Below are positions 17,200 to 26,580 of a stretch of DNA of 62,827 nucleotides, one piece after another. The stretch is taken from positions 1 to 62,827 of the forward strand of contig CAZOFY010000006.1 of NCBI GenBank assembly GCA_964579245.1, written 5' to 3'. The position numbers and the translations under genes were made by a program. Position 1 is the first letter of the stretch, and every line of letters begins with the position of its first letter. The stretch is from Firm-13 sp964579245 (GTDB taxonomy: Bacteria > Bacillota > Clostridia > Saccharofermentanales > Saccharofermentanaceae). Under the pieces are notes generated by a model that saw nothing but the letters and a program-made list of their open reading frames with translations, was not told the origin of the DNA and made no database searches.

Positions 17200-18750
17200 T
17201 TATAGGGCTTCGTATTTGAAGTAGGAAAAGTCCGCAAAGCTTGTGTGATCGTACAGATCAAAGGCGGCCATACCGACATACGCACCGGTAAACCCGAAAA
17301 CGTGGTCATCTGAAAGTATTGTCGAATCTATTTCATAATCCAGTGCAATGAAGCTCTCGCCATCCAGGGAATAAGAAAACCTCGCCGCAGCTCCGTGACC
17401 TGTCAAACGCATCCAGATTTTGTCACCATCAATGGCAATTTCCTGATCTCCCAGCGGATTGGAAAAGATCCAGTCAATGACGGCAAATATCCCGAGGGTT
17501 TGTTTACCAATCTTCTCGTTGTAGGAAAGCTTGAGCAGGAATTGGTGCTCCTCGTCATAGCGGTAAAGAAGGCCGGCAAATTGTTGATAACGATGGAAGG
17601 GCAATTCAATACAGGTCGTAACCTCAAAGTCATAATCCGTCTGTCGTCTTACGAACATGGATTGATTTTGATTCGAATATATGGATTCTCCCCCGAAAAT
17701 ACGAAGCGTGTTATCCGGCCCGATCTGATGCTTTGTGGCAACACGCAAACTATTGAAGTTCCGATAGAACTCCGGCGTTCCAAATATGACAGGATTGAAC
17801 TCCTGTAGGCGCTTCTCTCCGTAACCCTCGAAATACTCATCTACCAGTAGCGTCTCATTCTTCAAATACGGCCAATCATTGATCCAAACCAGCTCATTGA
17901 TCCCGGTCTCGCGTCCAAGGATACAATTCTTTCCATCCACTGGTCTTCCGCATAGGAAAGCCAAGAACCATCTTCCGTCGGGACCCTGGCACCAGCTGGT
18001 GTGACCCGTCTTCTGGATCGGATGATCCGGATGGCCCATCGCCGAGCAGATGTGCTTATTCGGATGGACTTCATAAGGACCGAAAAGACTTCTGGATCGG
18101 GCTACGGTTGCGGCATGCTCGTAGAATGTGCCGCCCTCGGCCGTGAGCAAGTAATACCACCCGTCTTTCTTGTAAATATGCGGTCCCTCGACCAAGCCTC
18201 TGTCCGTCCCCTCAAAAACCTTCTTCGGTTCGCCGATGAACTTCAGTGAAACGGGATCAACCTCGGAGATCAGTATGCCCGCAAAGGTCTCTTCACCCGG
18301 ACGACGATAATCCCACTCCATGTTGAGGAAATACTTACGGCCGTCATCATCATGAAGGAGCGAGGTGTCAAATCCAATGCTGTTCATGTAAACAGGCTCC
18401 GACCAGGGGCCGTTGATATCGCGTGCCGTAACGACATAATTATGAGCATCCTTGAAGGGATAGACTTTCCATGACTTCACGTCCGTATAGACCAGATAGA
18501 AGATTCCATCAGAATACGACAAGCATGGCGCCCAAATACCGCCGGAATAAACATTACCGGCCATGTTCAAATATCTTGTCTCGGAAAGCGGTGTACTGAC
18601 GCACTCCCAGTTGGCAAGATCCTTCGACGCACTGATCCGTACTCCGGGAAAATACTCGAATGTCGAATTCGCGACATAAAAGGTTCCGTCTACACATATC
18701 ATGGACGGATCCGGATGAAAGCCGGTAAGAACTGGATTCTGAATCATATA
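17200..18750 (-). CDS. GH43 beta-xylosidase / alpha-arabinofuranosidase
   Basis: 516 residues. Residues 1-310 form the five-bladed propeller: FHPDPS holds the catalytic base, GFDTSLLHDDDG the pKa-modulating Asp, and GLVEGPHIYKK the general acid Glu. Residues about 325-516 form the concanavalin-like C-terminal domain typical of XynB-type GH43 enzymes that trim xylo-oligosaccharides. There is no signal peptide, so it acts inside the cell on imported oligosaccharides. The start has GGAGG eight bases upstream; the upstream ATG at 18771 is rejected. The 18751-18966 gap holds only an AT-rich promoter region with an ATACTTT inverted repeat (about 18844-18879). Confidence 0.92.
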   Translation of the reverse strand, partial: YMIQNPVLTGFHPDPSMICVDGTFYVANSTFEYFPGVRISASKDLANWECVSTPLSETRYLNMAGNVYSGGIWAPCLSYSDGIFYLVYTDVKSWKVYPFKDAHNYVVTARDINGPWSEPVYMNSIGFDTSLLHDDDGRKYFLNMEWDYRRPGEETFAGILISEVDPVSLKFIGEPKKVFEGTDRGLVEGPHIYKKDGWYYLLTAEGGTFYEHAATVARSRSLFGPYEVHPNKHICSAMGHPDHPIQKTGHTSWCQGPDGRWFLAFLCGRPVDGKNCILGRETGINELVWINDWPYLKNETLLVDEYFEGYGEKRLQEFNPVIFGTPEFYRNFNSLRVATKHQIGPDNTLRIFGGESIYSNQNQSMFVRRQTDYDFEVTTCIELPFHRYQQFAGLLYRYDEEHQFLLKLSYNEKIGKQTLGIFAVIDWIFSNPLGDQEIAIDGDKIWMRLTGHGAAARFSYSLDGESFIALDYEIDSTILSDDHVFGFTGAYVGMAAFDLYDHTSFADFSYFKYEAL

Positions 18751-18966
18751 AACCTCCTGCTTGCTGAACATAATGTAAACTCGTCATCTACATCTTTCCG
18801 ATTTTCGAAAAGTCTCCGACGTCATCTCAGCACTTCTATCTCATACTTTATCATATCGTCTTGTTGAAAGTATAAGAGAATGGTGCTAAAAAGTATCTCT
18901 TTTATGGATACTGAAAAACAAATCTACTCAGGGTTCTATACCATGCTTTTCACATAGCAGTATAGA

Positions 18967-19380
18967 TTACCCAAACAGATTCGACAGTCCGTCCGTGACC
19001 TCTTCAAGAGATTTTGCTGAATTATTGAGTGACTCGGTCATTTCATTCATTTGTTCCGTGTCGATCTTGCTTAAATTATCTGCAGCATCGTTCAAAGACG
19101 TTACAGAATCATTAATGGCTACTGCGTCAAGGCCCTCAAGATTTGCGGATGCCTGATCAAGCGCTGCGATGGAACGATTCAAGGACTCCGTATCTACTTC
19201 GGCAATTTTAACCTCCACGGTGGTTAATGTTTCCTTGACTCGAAAATATATAATACCGCCGACAACGACAATGCCAATCAGAAACACCAAAATCAAAGAC
19301 TGGACCAGGGACTGAAAGCGAATCAGACGGTTCTGCTTTTCGATGACCTTTTGTAACTCGGAATTTGTTTCTGACAGCAT
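18967..19380 (-). CDS. Single-pass membrane protein with coiled coil, unrecognised
   Basis: 137 residues from an ATG behind AAGGAGG. There is a short cytoplasmic helix (residues 1-20), one transmembrane segment (about 28-50), then heptad-rich segments repeating a Leu/Asn-Ser-Leu pattern (SLNRSIAALDQASANLEGL, SLNDAADNLSKI, SLNNSAKSLEEV). This resembles DUF948-like or methyl-accepting-like helical bundles, but I cannot assign a family. It follows the MmcQ gene by 32 bp and is probably cotranscribed with it. Confidence 0.75.
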   Translation of the reverse strand: MLSETNSELQKVIEKQNRLIRFQSLVQSLILVFLIGIVVVGGIIYFRVKETLTTVEVKIAEVDTESLNRSIAALDQASANLEGLDAVAINDSVTSLNDAADNLSKIDTEQMNEMTESLNNSAKSLEEVTDGLSNLFG

Positions 19381-19412
19381 CTTTGCATCCTCCTTGTATT
19401 TCGGGTAATAAT

Positions 19413-19781
19413 TTAGCCTGAACATTCAGTGGGCTTCTTGGAGATCTTGGGCCTTGTCAGATCAAAGCTGTGATCAATCAGGTTCTTAATTTCTTCATCG
19501 GGTACGTCCCGGTCTGTTATGATCGTGTTCCAGTGTTTCTTATTCATATGAAAGGCAGGTATGATCGCTTGATAGTGTTCGCGCAAAAAGTCCGCTCGCA
19601 GTGGGTCGCATTTCACGTTCAGGCATAGGCCGTTCCTCTGATAGAGAAATACAAACGATCTGGCGTTCTTTGAGTGGCGCATGACTGTCCATGCGTCCGG
19701 GTCATCGATTGAATTGAACGGATAGTCCTCATAAACATCTCCGTACGAGAGACAGAACCGGATCCACTCCTCTCTCTCCAC
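19413..19781 (-). CDS. MmcQ/YjbR family protein
   Basis: About 122 residues with the family hallmarks DYPFNS, WTVMRH, LNVKCDP, REHYQAIIPAFHMNKKHWNTI and IDHSFDL. The fold resembles CyaY and double-wing DNA-binding proteins; the function is unproven. I choose the GTG start because AAGGGGGG lies seven bases before it and it gives the usual family N-terminus. The upstream ATG at 19829 overlaps a TATAAT box on the same strand (19828-19833) and cannot be used from that promoter. Confidence 0.85.
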   Translation of the reverse strand: MEREEWIRFCLSYGDVYEDYPFNSIDDPDAWTVMRHSKNARSFVFLYQRNGLCLNVKCDPLRADFLREHYQAIIPAFHMNKKHWNTIITDRDVPDEEIKNLIDHSFDLTRPKISKKPTECSG

Positions 19782-19954
19782 AAATCTTCCCCCCTTCGTC
19801 AGGTCAAATAGATTTCTATCCTTTGACATTATAGTACGTTTACTGTTATCTTCCTACCTGACATAAATGAGCTCCACTGTATCCCGGACAAAAAACTGCC
19901 GCAAAACGAACTTCAGTCGCTCGTCCTGCAGCAGTATTCATAGAGAAACGGAAA

Positions 19955-22744
19955 TCAGATTATGTATTCTTTGATGTCAATGTCATGAGAAATTTCCTTC
20001 TCAAACGACAGAGTCAAATCTCGGAGCTTCAATCCATCCGCACCAAAGTATAGTCTAATCATCATATACTTGGTTGCAAGTAAAATCTTCGCCGATTTTG
20101 TAACCCATTCTCCTCCGGTACCATTGAATGTCAGTACGGCATTCGGGGTGCTCCGGCTGAATACCGTGACGGGAATCTGCGCAAGCTCTCCAAGATCCGA
20201 TTTTGCTGTCAGGTGAAAGTAATATGCGCCGAACTCTTGTACATCGAGTGAAAAGGTATAACTTGAGCCCTTCGTCGTGTCAATCCTGGAAAAATCAAGA
20301 ACAGAGCCGTCCTTGACCGGAAAATATTCAACATCTTCCGGAACAACATCCTCGGCATCTTCTTCCCGATTGATAATCTCCACAGGGAACGATTGCCCGA
20401 TTGCACGTAAATAGGCTGAACTGCCCATAAGGAAACGGCAGATATTCAAAGCACTGCGCTGCAACTCAGCCCGGGTCAGGCGACCGTCCTGAAGAGCCTC
20501 CTCGGTGTTCTCTCCCATGCTGTTTGTCGAAGAGTCAGAGCAGACCATATACAGATCGTTCTGCGAACGTACCATTGCCGCAAAATTCTTCTTATCCGGC
20601 GGATTTCCCTTCTCGTTGATGTTCGCCCACCAGTCAGTCATTACAATGCCGGAGAAGCCCCACTCTTCACGAAGGATGGTCGTGTTCAAATCATAGCGGC
20701 CGGCTGTCCATACTCCGTTGACAGATCCATATGTCGTCATAATGGAGGAAGCCTTGCCTTCCTTAACAGCAATTTCAAAGCCCTTCAGGTAAATCTCACG
20801 AAGCGCACGTTCTGAGATCACTGAATCGACCTCATGGCGATGTGTTTCTTGATTATTTCCGCAGAAATGCTTGAGCGTACCGGTAACACCTGCTTTGCGC
20901 AGTCCTCTAAGCTCAGCGGAAGCCAATCCGCCCGTTAACACCGGGTCCTCAGAAAAGTACTCGAAATTTCTTCCGTTCAAAGGATGCCTGTGAATATTCA
21001 TTCCCGGACCAAGAAGATTATCGACCTTATTCTTCTCCATTTCATAACCGAGGAGCTCGAAAAGCCGTTCGGCCAGAACCGTGCTGAAGGTAGAGGCAAT
21101 CAATGTACCGTTCGGAAGGCTAAAAGCCTTGGTACCCGTGTCGATACGAATCCCTGACGGTCCGTCGGCGCAGCAGGCGCAAGGGATTCCCAATTCCTTC
21201 AAATGAGGGGATACGCCGCCGAAAGCTGAGGCCGTACCAGGTGTGACCTTCGGACTTCCCATACCTTCGCCCCGGATAATGCATGCCAGATCATAGTCTG
21301 ACAATTGCGCAACAAAATCTTTGATATCTGCCCTGCCCTCATATACGTCGGCCAGCTTATATCCCGCATCGCCGGTATAAGGGATTTCCTGCGGCAAGTT
21401 ACGTAGCCTCTTGACCGTCTCCTCTTCGTCAGAGAGAGGGACTGGCTCAGTTCCTTGAACAACCTTGTTGTCCGGATTAAAAACTGCGCGTAAACGCGAA
21501 AATGAAGTGTCAGGAGCTAATGCCTGCGTCAACGTCTCAACCACACGCAGTTCCGGTATGATGTGAGCGACAATCTCCTTTGTATTGCGGACCGATGTCC
21601 CAACGTGAAGCTTATACTCACCGGCCTCAAGAACATAGCAGGATTTATTGCCGGTGATTCCCGAGTCATCGTACGAGGCCATCGAATAACTCGTATAGGG
21701 AATCGTCAGGAGCTGCTCCTCCCCGGGTTCTAACTCATCCGTCTTTTGAAAAGCAATCAAGCTCCTTTTCGCTTTGCCCAGCAAACCTTGAGGGGCTTCC
21801 AGATAAATCTGAACGACTTCCTTCCCGGAGACAGAGCCTGTGTTTTTTACCGTGACCCGTACCCAGTGCACATCGGAGGATACTGTTTCATATCCTAGGA
21901 TTTGGAGGGAGAATGTTGTATAGGAAAGACCGAAGCCAAAGGGAAAAAGAACTTTATGCGGGGCAAATGTTTCAAAAAAACGATAGCCGACATAAATATC
22001 TTCCGCATAAAAATTCCGGACCGGATCCCCAAAATTAGAATCAGATGGGAAATCAGTAATGCTCTTAGCGATGGTATCCGGAAGTTTTCCCGAAGGAGAG
22101 ACTGCGCCGGTCAAGACATCCACAACCCCAAGGCCGCCTACCATTCCGCCCTGCCAAACATACAGAACGGATTCCGGCTTGTACTTGTCGACAAAAGACA
22201 TATCAATGATATTGCCTACGTTTAACAGAACAACAACACGCGGGAATATTCCGCATACTTTCCGAAGCATCTCCTCTTCCTGTTCGGACAGGAGATAAGC
22301 TCCTGGTGCATTGCGGTTGTCGATTTCTTCTCCGGCAGTACGTCCGATAATGATAATCGCGACATCTGATTCTGTCTCGACCTCACGGACCAAGTCCTCG
22401 TTCAGCGGCATTTCCTCCTGGGACCAGGGCTCACTGCCCCAGCCGATGCCAACATTGTAAGGGTTTACATTCTCCCACTCGGTATACGTTGACAAAAGCT
22501 TCTGATGAACTGAAATATCCGGGCACTGGATGAGTGCATCGAGAATTCCGACCACCTTCGACACATTGACCATGCCGCCTGATCCGGTACCGCTCTTATA
22601 ATAATGTGACTGGATCCTGCCAAACACTGCCGCCCTGGTTCCCTTAGGCAACGGAAGAACTTGATTCTCATTGCGAAGAAGGACAACACCCTCTGCAACG
22701 GTACGTCTTGCGGTCTCAAGATATTGATTCCAATCCAACACCAT
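19955..22744 (-). CDS. Circularly permuted GH3 beta-glucosidase-like enzyme
   Basis: 929 residues with the GH3 domains in swapped order. The alpha/beta sandwich comes first (GVVLLRNENQVLPLPKG, DVAIIIIGRTAGEEID, about residues 15-270), then the fibronectin III-like domain (about 290-400). The TIM barrel follows (about 480-800), with CCADGPSGIR, GPGMNIHRHPLNGRNFEYFSEDP, TLKHFCGNN and the nucleophile Asp in GIVMTDWW. A C-terminal extension of about 130 residues has a lectin-like strand pattern. This permuted form is known among Firmicute GH3 enzymes. There is no signal peptide. GGAGG precedes the ATG. It likely cleaves beta-linked gluco- or xylo-oligosaccharides beside the GH43 enzyme. Confidence 0.92.
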   Translation of the reverse strand: MVLDWNQYLETARRTVAEGVVLLRNENQVLPLPKGTRAAVFGRIQSHYYKSGTGSGGMVNVSKVVGILDALIQCPDISVHQKLLSTYTEWENVNPYNVGIGWGSEPWSQEEMPLNEDLVREVETESDVAIIIIGRTAGEEIDNRNAPGAYLLSEQEEEMLRKVCGIFPRVVVLLNVGNIIDMSFVDKYKPESVLYVWQGGMVGGLGVVDVLTGAVSPSGKLPDTIAKSITDFPSDSNFGDPVRNFYAEDIYVGYRFFETFAPHKVLFPFGFGLSYTTFSLQILGYETVSSDVHWVRVTVKNTGSVSGKEVVQIYLEAPQGLLGKAKRSLIAFQKTDELEPGEEQLLTIPYTSYSMASYDDSGITGNKSCYVLEAGEYKLHVGTSVRNTKEIVAHIIPELRVVETLTQALAPDTSFSRLRAVFNPDNKVVQGTEPVPLSDEEETVKRLRNLPQEIPYTGDAGYKLADVYEGRADIKDFVAQLSDYDLACIIRGEGMGSPKVTPGTASAFGGVSPHLKELGIPCACCADGPSGIRIDTGTKAFSLPNGTLIASTFSTVLAERLFELLGYEMEKNKVDNLLGPGMNIHRHPLNGRNFEYFSEDPVLTGGLASAELRGLRKAGVTGTLKHFCGNNQETHRHEVDSVISERALREIYLKGFEIAVKEGKASSIMTTYGSVNGVWTAGRYDLNTTILREEWGFSGIVMTDWWANINEKGNPPDKKNFAAMVRSQNDLYMVCSDSSTNSMGENTEEALQDGRLTRAELQRSALNICRFLMGSSAYLRAIGQSFPVEIINREEDAEDVVPEDVEYFPVKDGSVLDFSRIDTTKGSSYTFSLDVQEFGAYYFHLTAKSDLGELAQIPVTVFSRSTPNAVLTFNGTGGEWVTKSAKILLATKYMMIRLYFGADGLKLRDLTLSFEKEISHDIDIKEYII

Positions 22745-22810
22745 GTATATATCCTCCTACGCGCTCCCATTACTCTCATTGTATCTCTTTCTGTTGCGAA
22801 TCCCAAGACA

Positions 22811-22930
22811 GGATGTTGTCCAAATTATAGGTCGTTTTCTTCGCTTCTCGAAAAAAACGGCATCACGAATTATAAGGTTTTTCTGCGTATGTTTCGCGAA
22901 GTCTATGGTACGAATCCCCAGAAAGTCCGC
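22811..22930 (+). pseudogene. AraC-family regulator, C-terminal HTH remnant
   Basis: About 40 codons encode a match to the second helix-turn-helix of AraC regulators: NGITNYKVFLRMFREVYGTNPQKVR keeps the G, F, R, F, G, P and R positions at exact family spacing. No start codon or first helix-turn-helix exists in the same frame, and the gene is cut off upstream, near the divergent GH3 start. AraC genes often sit beside GH3 genes, so this is probably the relic of its former regulator. Confidence 0.55.
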
Positions 22931-22995
22931 CTACCACATCCGCAAGATTCCCGGCAAATGAATACGGCACGTTCCGGTATCGAAAATATAACCTC

Positions 22996-23673
22996 TTAAT
23001 TCTTCTCCTGGTGATGAAGCATCTTCTTCGATTTCTCCTGGGCAATCAGTTCTTTCGCGCGCACACGTCCGTAACGCATAGGCATAGCTAGTACATGCTT
23101 GAAAAAAGTTATGATCGGTCCCATTCCCAGAGCCAGGATAATCGTTCCCACGCCGGCGAGCGCTCCAAGAAGAACGCCGAAGATAGTACAGATGAAGTCG
23201 GTGCCAATCCGGAGATATTGAAATTTCACGGGCGTACGTTCCGCCAGGATCAATGCAACCGCATCGTATGTGGACACACCAAGATCTCCGGTGAAATACA
23301 GAGAAGAACCGATACAAAGGATCAGTATTGCCACAGCAAATATTACGATACGAAGCCAGAACAGATTCGGAGGCAAGAACTCCGCAGCTATTTTCGAAGA
23401 AAATTCCACAACATAACCGAGAAGAAAAATATTAATGAAGGTGCCGATTCCGATCTTCTTCTTATCGATAAAAAAGATGCCAACAAGCATGATCAGATTG
23501 ATAATCATATAGAGAGTCCCGAATCCTATTGAAGGAAAATGCTCCGCAATTCCATGCGACAACACCTGAAACGGGTCCATTCCAAATGCGGAGTAATCAA
23601 ACAATCCGACACTTGCACCGCTTGCAGATACTCCGACGATCGTCATGATCACACGCTTTGTCATTTCTTTCAT
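22996..23673 (-). CDS. YczE/YyaS/YitT-like integral membrane protein
   Basis: 225 residues with five or six transmembrane segments. The family strings GVGLF-type start (ASGASVGLFDYSAFGMDPFQVLSHGI) and STYDAVALIL are present, and the basic C-terminal tail is cytoplasmic. Function is unknown for this family, though some members are tied to export of peptides or to membrane transport. The ATG at 23673 has AAGGGAG seven bases upstream and is preferred to the one at 23736. Confidence 0.8.
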   Translation of the reverse strand: MKEMTKRVIMTIVGVSASGASVGLFDYSAFGMDPFQVLSHGIAEHFPSIGFGTLYMIINLIMLVGIFFIDKKKIGIGTFINIFLLGYVVEFSSKIAAEFLPPNLFWLRIVIFAVAILILCIGSSLYFTGDLGVSTYDAVALILAERTPVKFQYLRIGTDFICTIFGVLLGALAGVGTIILALGMGPIITFFKHVLAMPMRYGRVRAKELIAQEKSKKMLHHQEKN

Positions 23674-23881
23674 GTCAAGCTCCCTTGCAATCCGAAAAAT
23701 GTCCCGAATATCTGTATCTTTTCCCGTTCTAATCAAAAAAAGGATTTGAGATAATAAATTACAATCAGTATATCAGAAGAACGCCCGTGAATACCAACCG
23801 GAGCCCTCCTCTCCTGTTGAATTCACGAAACGTTAATCAATTGATCCTTCTTATCCGATCAGTTAAAGGATTCCAGATACT

Positions 23882-25516
23882 TCAGTGCGTGGTCTGTGCC
23901 TCGACCAAACGACTTCCGCAATACATGTCGCGGAGCTTCGGCTTCTCTATTTTGCCGGTCGGATTTCTTGGAACCTGTGCAAAAATAATCTTATGCGGAC
24001 GTTTATATCTCGGAAGGTCCAGACAGAAATTATTGATCTCTTCTTCGGTAAGTGTTGCGCCATCCTTTACCTCGATAACAGCGGCAGCAACCTCGCCTAA
24101 TCTTTCGTCCGGGAGTCCGATAACCGCAACATCCTTGACGGAGGAATGGGCACGCAAAAAATCTTCAATCTGTACCGGATATATATTCTCACCGCCGGTT
24201 ATGATCACGTCCTTCTTCCGGTCGACCAGATAGATAAAGCCATCCTCATCCGTCTTCGCCATATCTCCGGTGTAAAGCCAGCCGTTCTTGAGGACTTCTT
24301 GGGTCGCCTTGGGATTATTGAAGTAGCACTTCATCACACCGGGGCCTTTTAGCAACAATTCTCCTACGCTTCCGGGAGGAACCGGTTTGCCGTTCTCGTC
24401 AACAATTTGGGTCTCCCAAAGGTATCCGGCCTTTCCTATCGCGCCGACCTTATGAATATTCTCCACCCCTAAATGCACGGCACCCGGGCCGATGGATTCA
24501 CTCAAGCCATAATTCGTATCATATTGATGATGAGGAAAGATCCGCTTCCATCGTTTCACCAGACTCGGCGGGACGGGCTGAGCTCCGATATGCATCAGGC
24601 GCAACTGATCCAGTCGATAGTCCTCAAGCTTGATATCGCCTCTTTCAATCGCATCAAGAATGTCCTGTACCCACGGAACAAGAAGCCATACGATTGTTGC
24701 CTTCTCCTCCGATATCGCCTGCAAAACCCATTCCGGCTTAACACCGCGAAGCAGAACCGCTTTGCTTCCGGCAAGCAAACTGCCAAACCAATGCATTTTT
24801 GCACCTGTATGGTATAAAGGCGGAATGCAAAGGAAACAGTCCTCGCGAGTTTGATTGTGATGTTTCTGCTCCGTGACGCAGGAGGAAACCAGTGCATCGT
24901 GCGAATGAAGAATCGCCTTCGGGAATCCGGTCGTACCGGAGGAGAAATAAATAGCCGCATCCTGTTCCGGAGACAGATGCACTGCCGGAGCAGAGGATGA
25001 ACAATATGTCTCCAGCCGATCGTAACTATCTGCAAAGGACGGCGTATCTTCACCAACGAAGAAAACGGTCTTTACATGATGTAACCGGTCGAAAACCTGT
25101 TCAACACGACCGATAAACTCTGGCCCGAAGATCAGTGTATTCGCCTCGGATAACGTCAAACAATACTCGATTTCTTCCGCAGTATATCGATAATTCATAG
25201 GCACAGCCAGAGCGCCTGTCTTCAGTATTCCAAAATAGATAGGAAGCCACTCAAGACAATTCATCAAAAGAATTGCTACTTTGTCTCCCTTTTTGATCCC
25301 GCGGGTCAGAAGAAGATTAGCAAATCGGTTCGCGCGAACATCAAACTCTTTCCATGTCATTTCGCGCCGGTAGACATCCCGGGATGTTGTTTCGATCAAA
25401 TTATATTCACGCCATGTAACCGTGTGGTCAGGTTGATTGGACGGGTTGATCTCTACTAAACAAGTCTCTCTTGGATACAGCTTTGCGTTCTTTTCCAGAA
25501 AATCCGTAATAACCAT
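23882..25516 (-). CDS. Acyl-CoA synthetase (AMP-dependent ligase)
   Basis: About 544 residues of the ANL adenylating superfamily. Visible motifs are the P-loop IYFSSGTTGFPKA (A3), NYGLSE (A5), GWLYTGDMAKTDEDGFIYLVDRKKDVI (A7/A8) and the catalytic lysine in NPTGKIEKPKL (A10). It most resembles medium- or long-chain acyl-CoA ligases. A segment near residues 35-60 (TWREYNLIETTSRDVYRREMTWKEF) repeats the TWKEF element, a small duplication-like feature. The start at 25516 has AAGGG nine bases upstream; two earlier in-frame starts overlap that site. No beta-oxidation genes are adjacent. Confidence 0.88.
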   Translation of the reverse strand: MVITDFLEKNAKLYPRETCLVEINPSNQPDHTVTWREYNLIETTSRDVYRREMTWKEFDVRANRFANLLLTRGIKKGDKVAILLMNCLEWLPIYFGILKTGALAVPMNYRYTAEEIEYCLTLSEANTLIFGPEFIGRVEQVFDRLHHVKTVFFVGEDTPSFADSYDRLETYCSSSAPAVHLSPEQDAAIYFSSGTTGFPKAILHSHDALVSSCVTEQKHHNQTREDCFLCIPPLYHTGAKMHWFGSLLAGSKAVLLRGVKPEWVLQAISEEKATIVWLLVPWVQDILDAIERGDIKLEDYRLDQLRLMHIGAQPVPPSLVKRWKRIFPHHQYDTNYGLSESIGPGAVHLGVENIHKVGAIGKAGYLWETQIVDENGKPVPPGSVGELLLKGPGVMKCYFNNPKATQEVLKNGWLYTGDMAKTDEDGFIYLVDRKKDVIITGGENIYPVQIEDFLRAHSSVKDVAVIGLPDERLGEVAAAVIEVKDGATLTEEEINNFCLDLPRYKRPHKIIFAQVPRNPTGKIEKPKLRDMYCGSRLVEAQTTH

Positions 25517-25727
25517 TCTCATCAACCCTTCTCACCGCATATTCGATTTTAAGATCGCTTATCCGGCACCTACCACTTTTATTAAACAAGACGAATTTTA
25601 CACCTCATGGAAAGAAAACTCAACCGGACTCTTTTCAGGCGGATTCATCGAGTCAGAAGAGAATGTACTCACTATACTTCTGCTATAATGAATGTACTTT
25701 TACTTACTCAGGGAGGCCTCTGATCGG

Positions 25728-26447
25728 ATGGATGTGATTCGTTACGAGAAAGATATGTATGAGCCGCTTCGCTTACATATGGAAGCTTGCGGGTTTACCG
25801 TCTATGCCGAAGCCAGAACATGTGATTTGGTCTCCAAAAAAGACGATCAGATGGTGATTGTCGAAATGAAGCGGCATTTGTCCTTTGATCTTCTTGAGCA
25901 GGCGATCGAACGTCAAAGCTATGCGGATTTCGTTTACGTAGCGATTCCAAAACCGGACAGCTTCAGGCTGAATAAGAGCTTCCGGTCAAAGTTGCGTGTC
26001 CTTTCCAGACTGGGACTCGGACTTCTCCTTGTCAGTCAGACAAGCGGTCACTTTTTTGTCGAGGTTGCTCAGGAGCCAAAGCCCGTTTCAGCCCCCAGAG
26101 CCAACAAACGCAAGCGACAATCCTTGGAGAAGGAAATCGGAGGACGCAGAATCGATCTGAATATCGGAGGGAGTCGGGGTGTTCCTCTGATGACGGCTTA
26201 CCGGGAAATCTCTCTTTATCTTGTCTTTCTTTTGCAAAAGCATGGTCCATTGACGCCCAAGGAACTTCGGGCTTTGGGTGGGGATTCGAAAAAAACTGGT
26301 CCTGCTCTTCGCTCCAATTTCTATCACTGGTTTTCCCGCCTTGAAAATGGATGCTATCAGGCATCAGACAAAGGACTCGAAGCCTTGCTGACCTACGAGA
26401 AGATGACCAGATCTTTTTCTGAGAAATCGCAAAAGGACGCTCTCTGA
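25728..26447 (+). CDS. DUF2161 protein, putative PD-(D/E)XK nuclease-like
   Basis: 239 residues. The N-terminal half looks like a PD-(D/E)XK fold: an acidic residue after the first helix (EARTCDLV), then VEMKRHLSFDLLEQAIERQSYADFVYVAIP, the core strand E-x-K with the following helix. A basic linker leads to a winged-helix-like C-terminal half (LTPKELRALGGDSKKTGPALRSNFYHWFSRLENGCYQAS). A TATAAT box lies at 25684-25689, so the ATG at 25692 would sit at the transcription start and is rejected. GGGAGG precedes the chosen ATG. The cellular role is unknown. Confidence 0.78.
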   Translation: MDVIRYEKDMYEPLRLHMEACGFTVYAEARTCDLVSKKDDQMVIVEMKRHLSFDLLEQAIERQSYADFVYVAIPKPDSFRLNKSFRSKLRVLSRLGLGLLLVSQTSGHFFVEVAQEPKPVSAPRANKRKRQSLEKEIGGRRIDLNIGGSRGVPLMTAYREISLYLVFLLQKHGPLTPKELRALGGDSKKTGPALRSNFYHWFSRLENGCYQASDKGLEALLTYEKMTRSFSEKSQKDAL

Positions 26448-26580
26448 AAACACGATGATGCAAATGTTGCGCGAAGCCGAAAGTAGTGTTGGTATGGAAT
26501 CATCAAAAATTCTGTACCTAATTTTCTTCCTGTGATATTGTTATGTTACATACTGAGCTGAGTTTTGAAAGGGGTAGAAT

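Noticed and set aside
25692..25727. Start of the DUF2161 gene at 25692
   Set aside because: It would coincide with the transcription start implied by the TATAAT box at 25684; the ATG at 25728 has a ribosome site.
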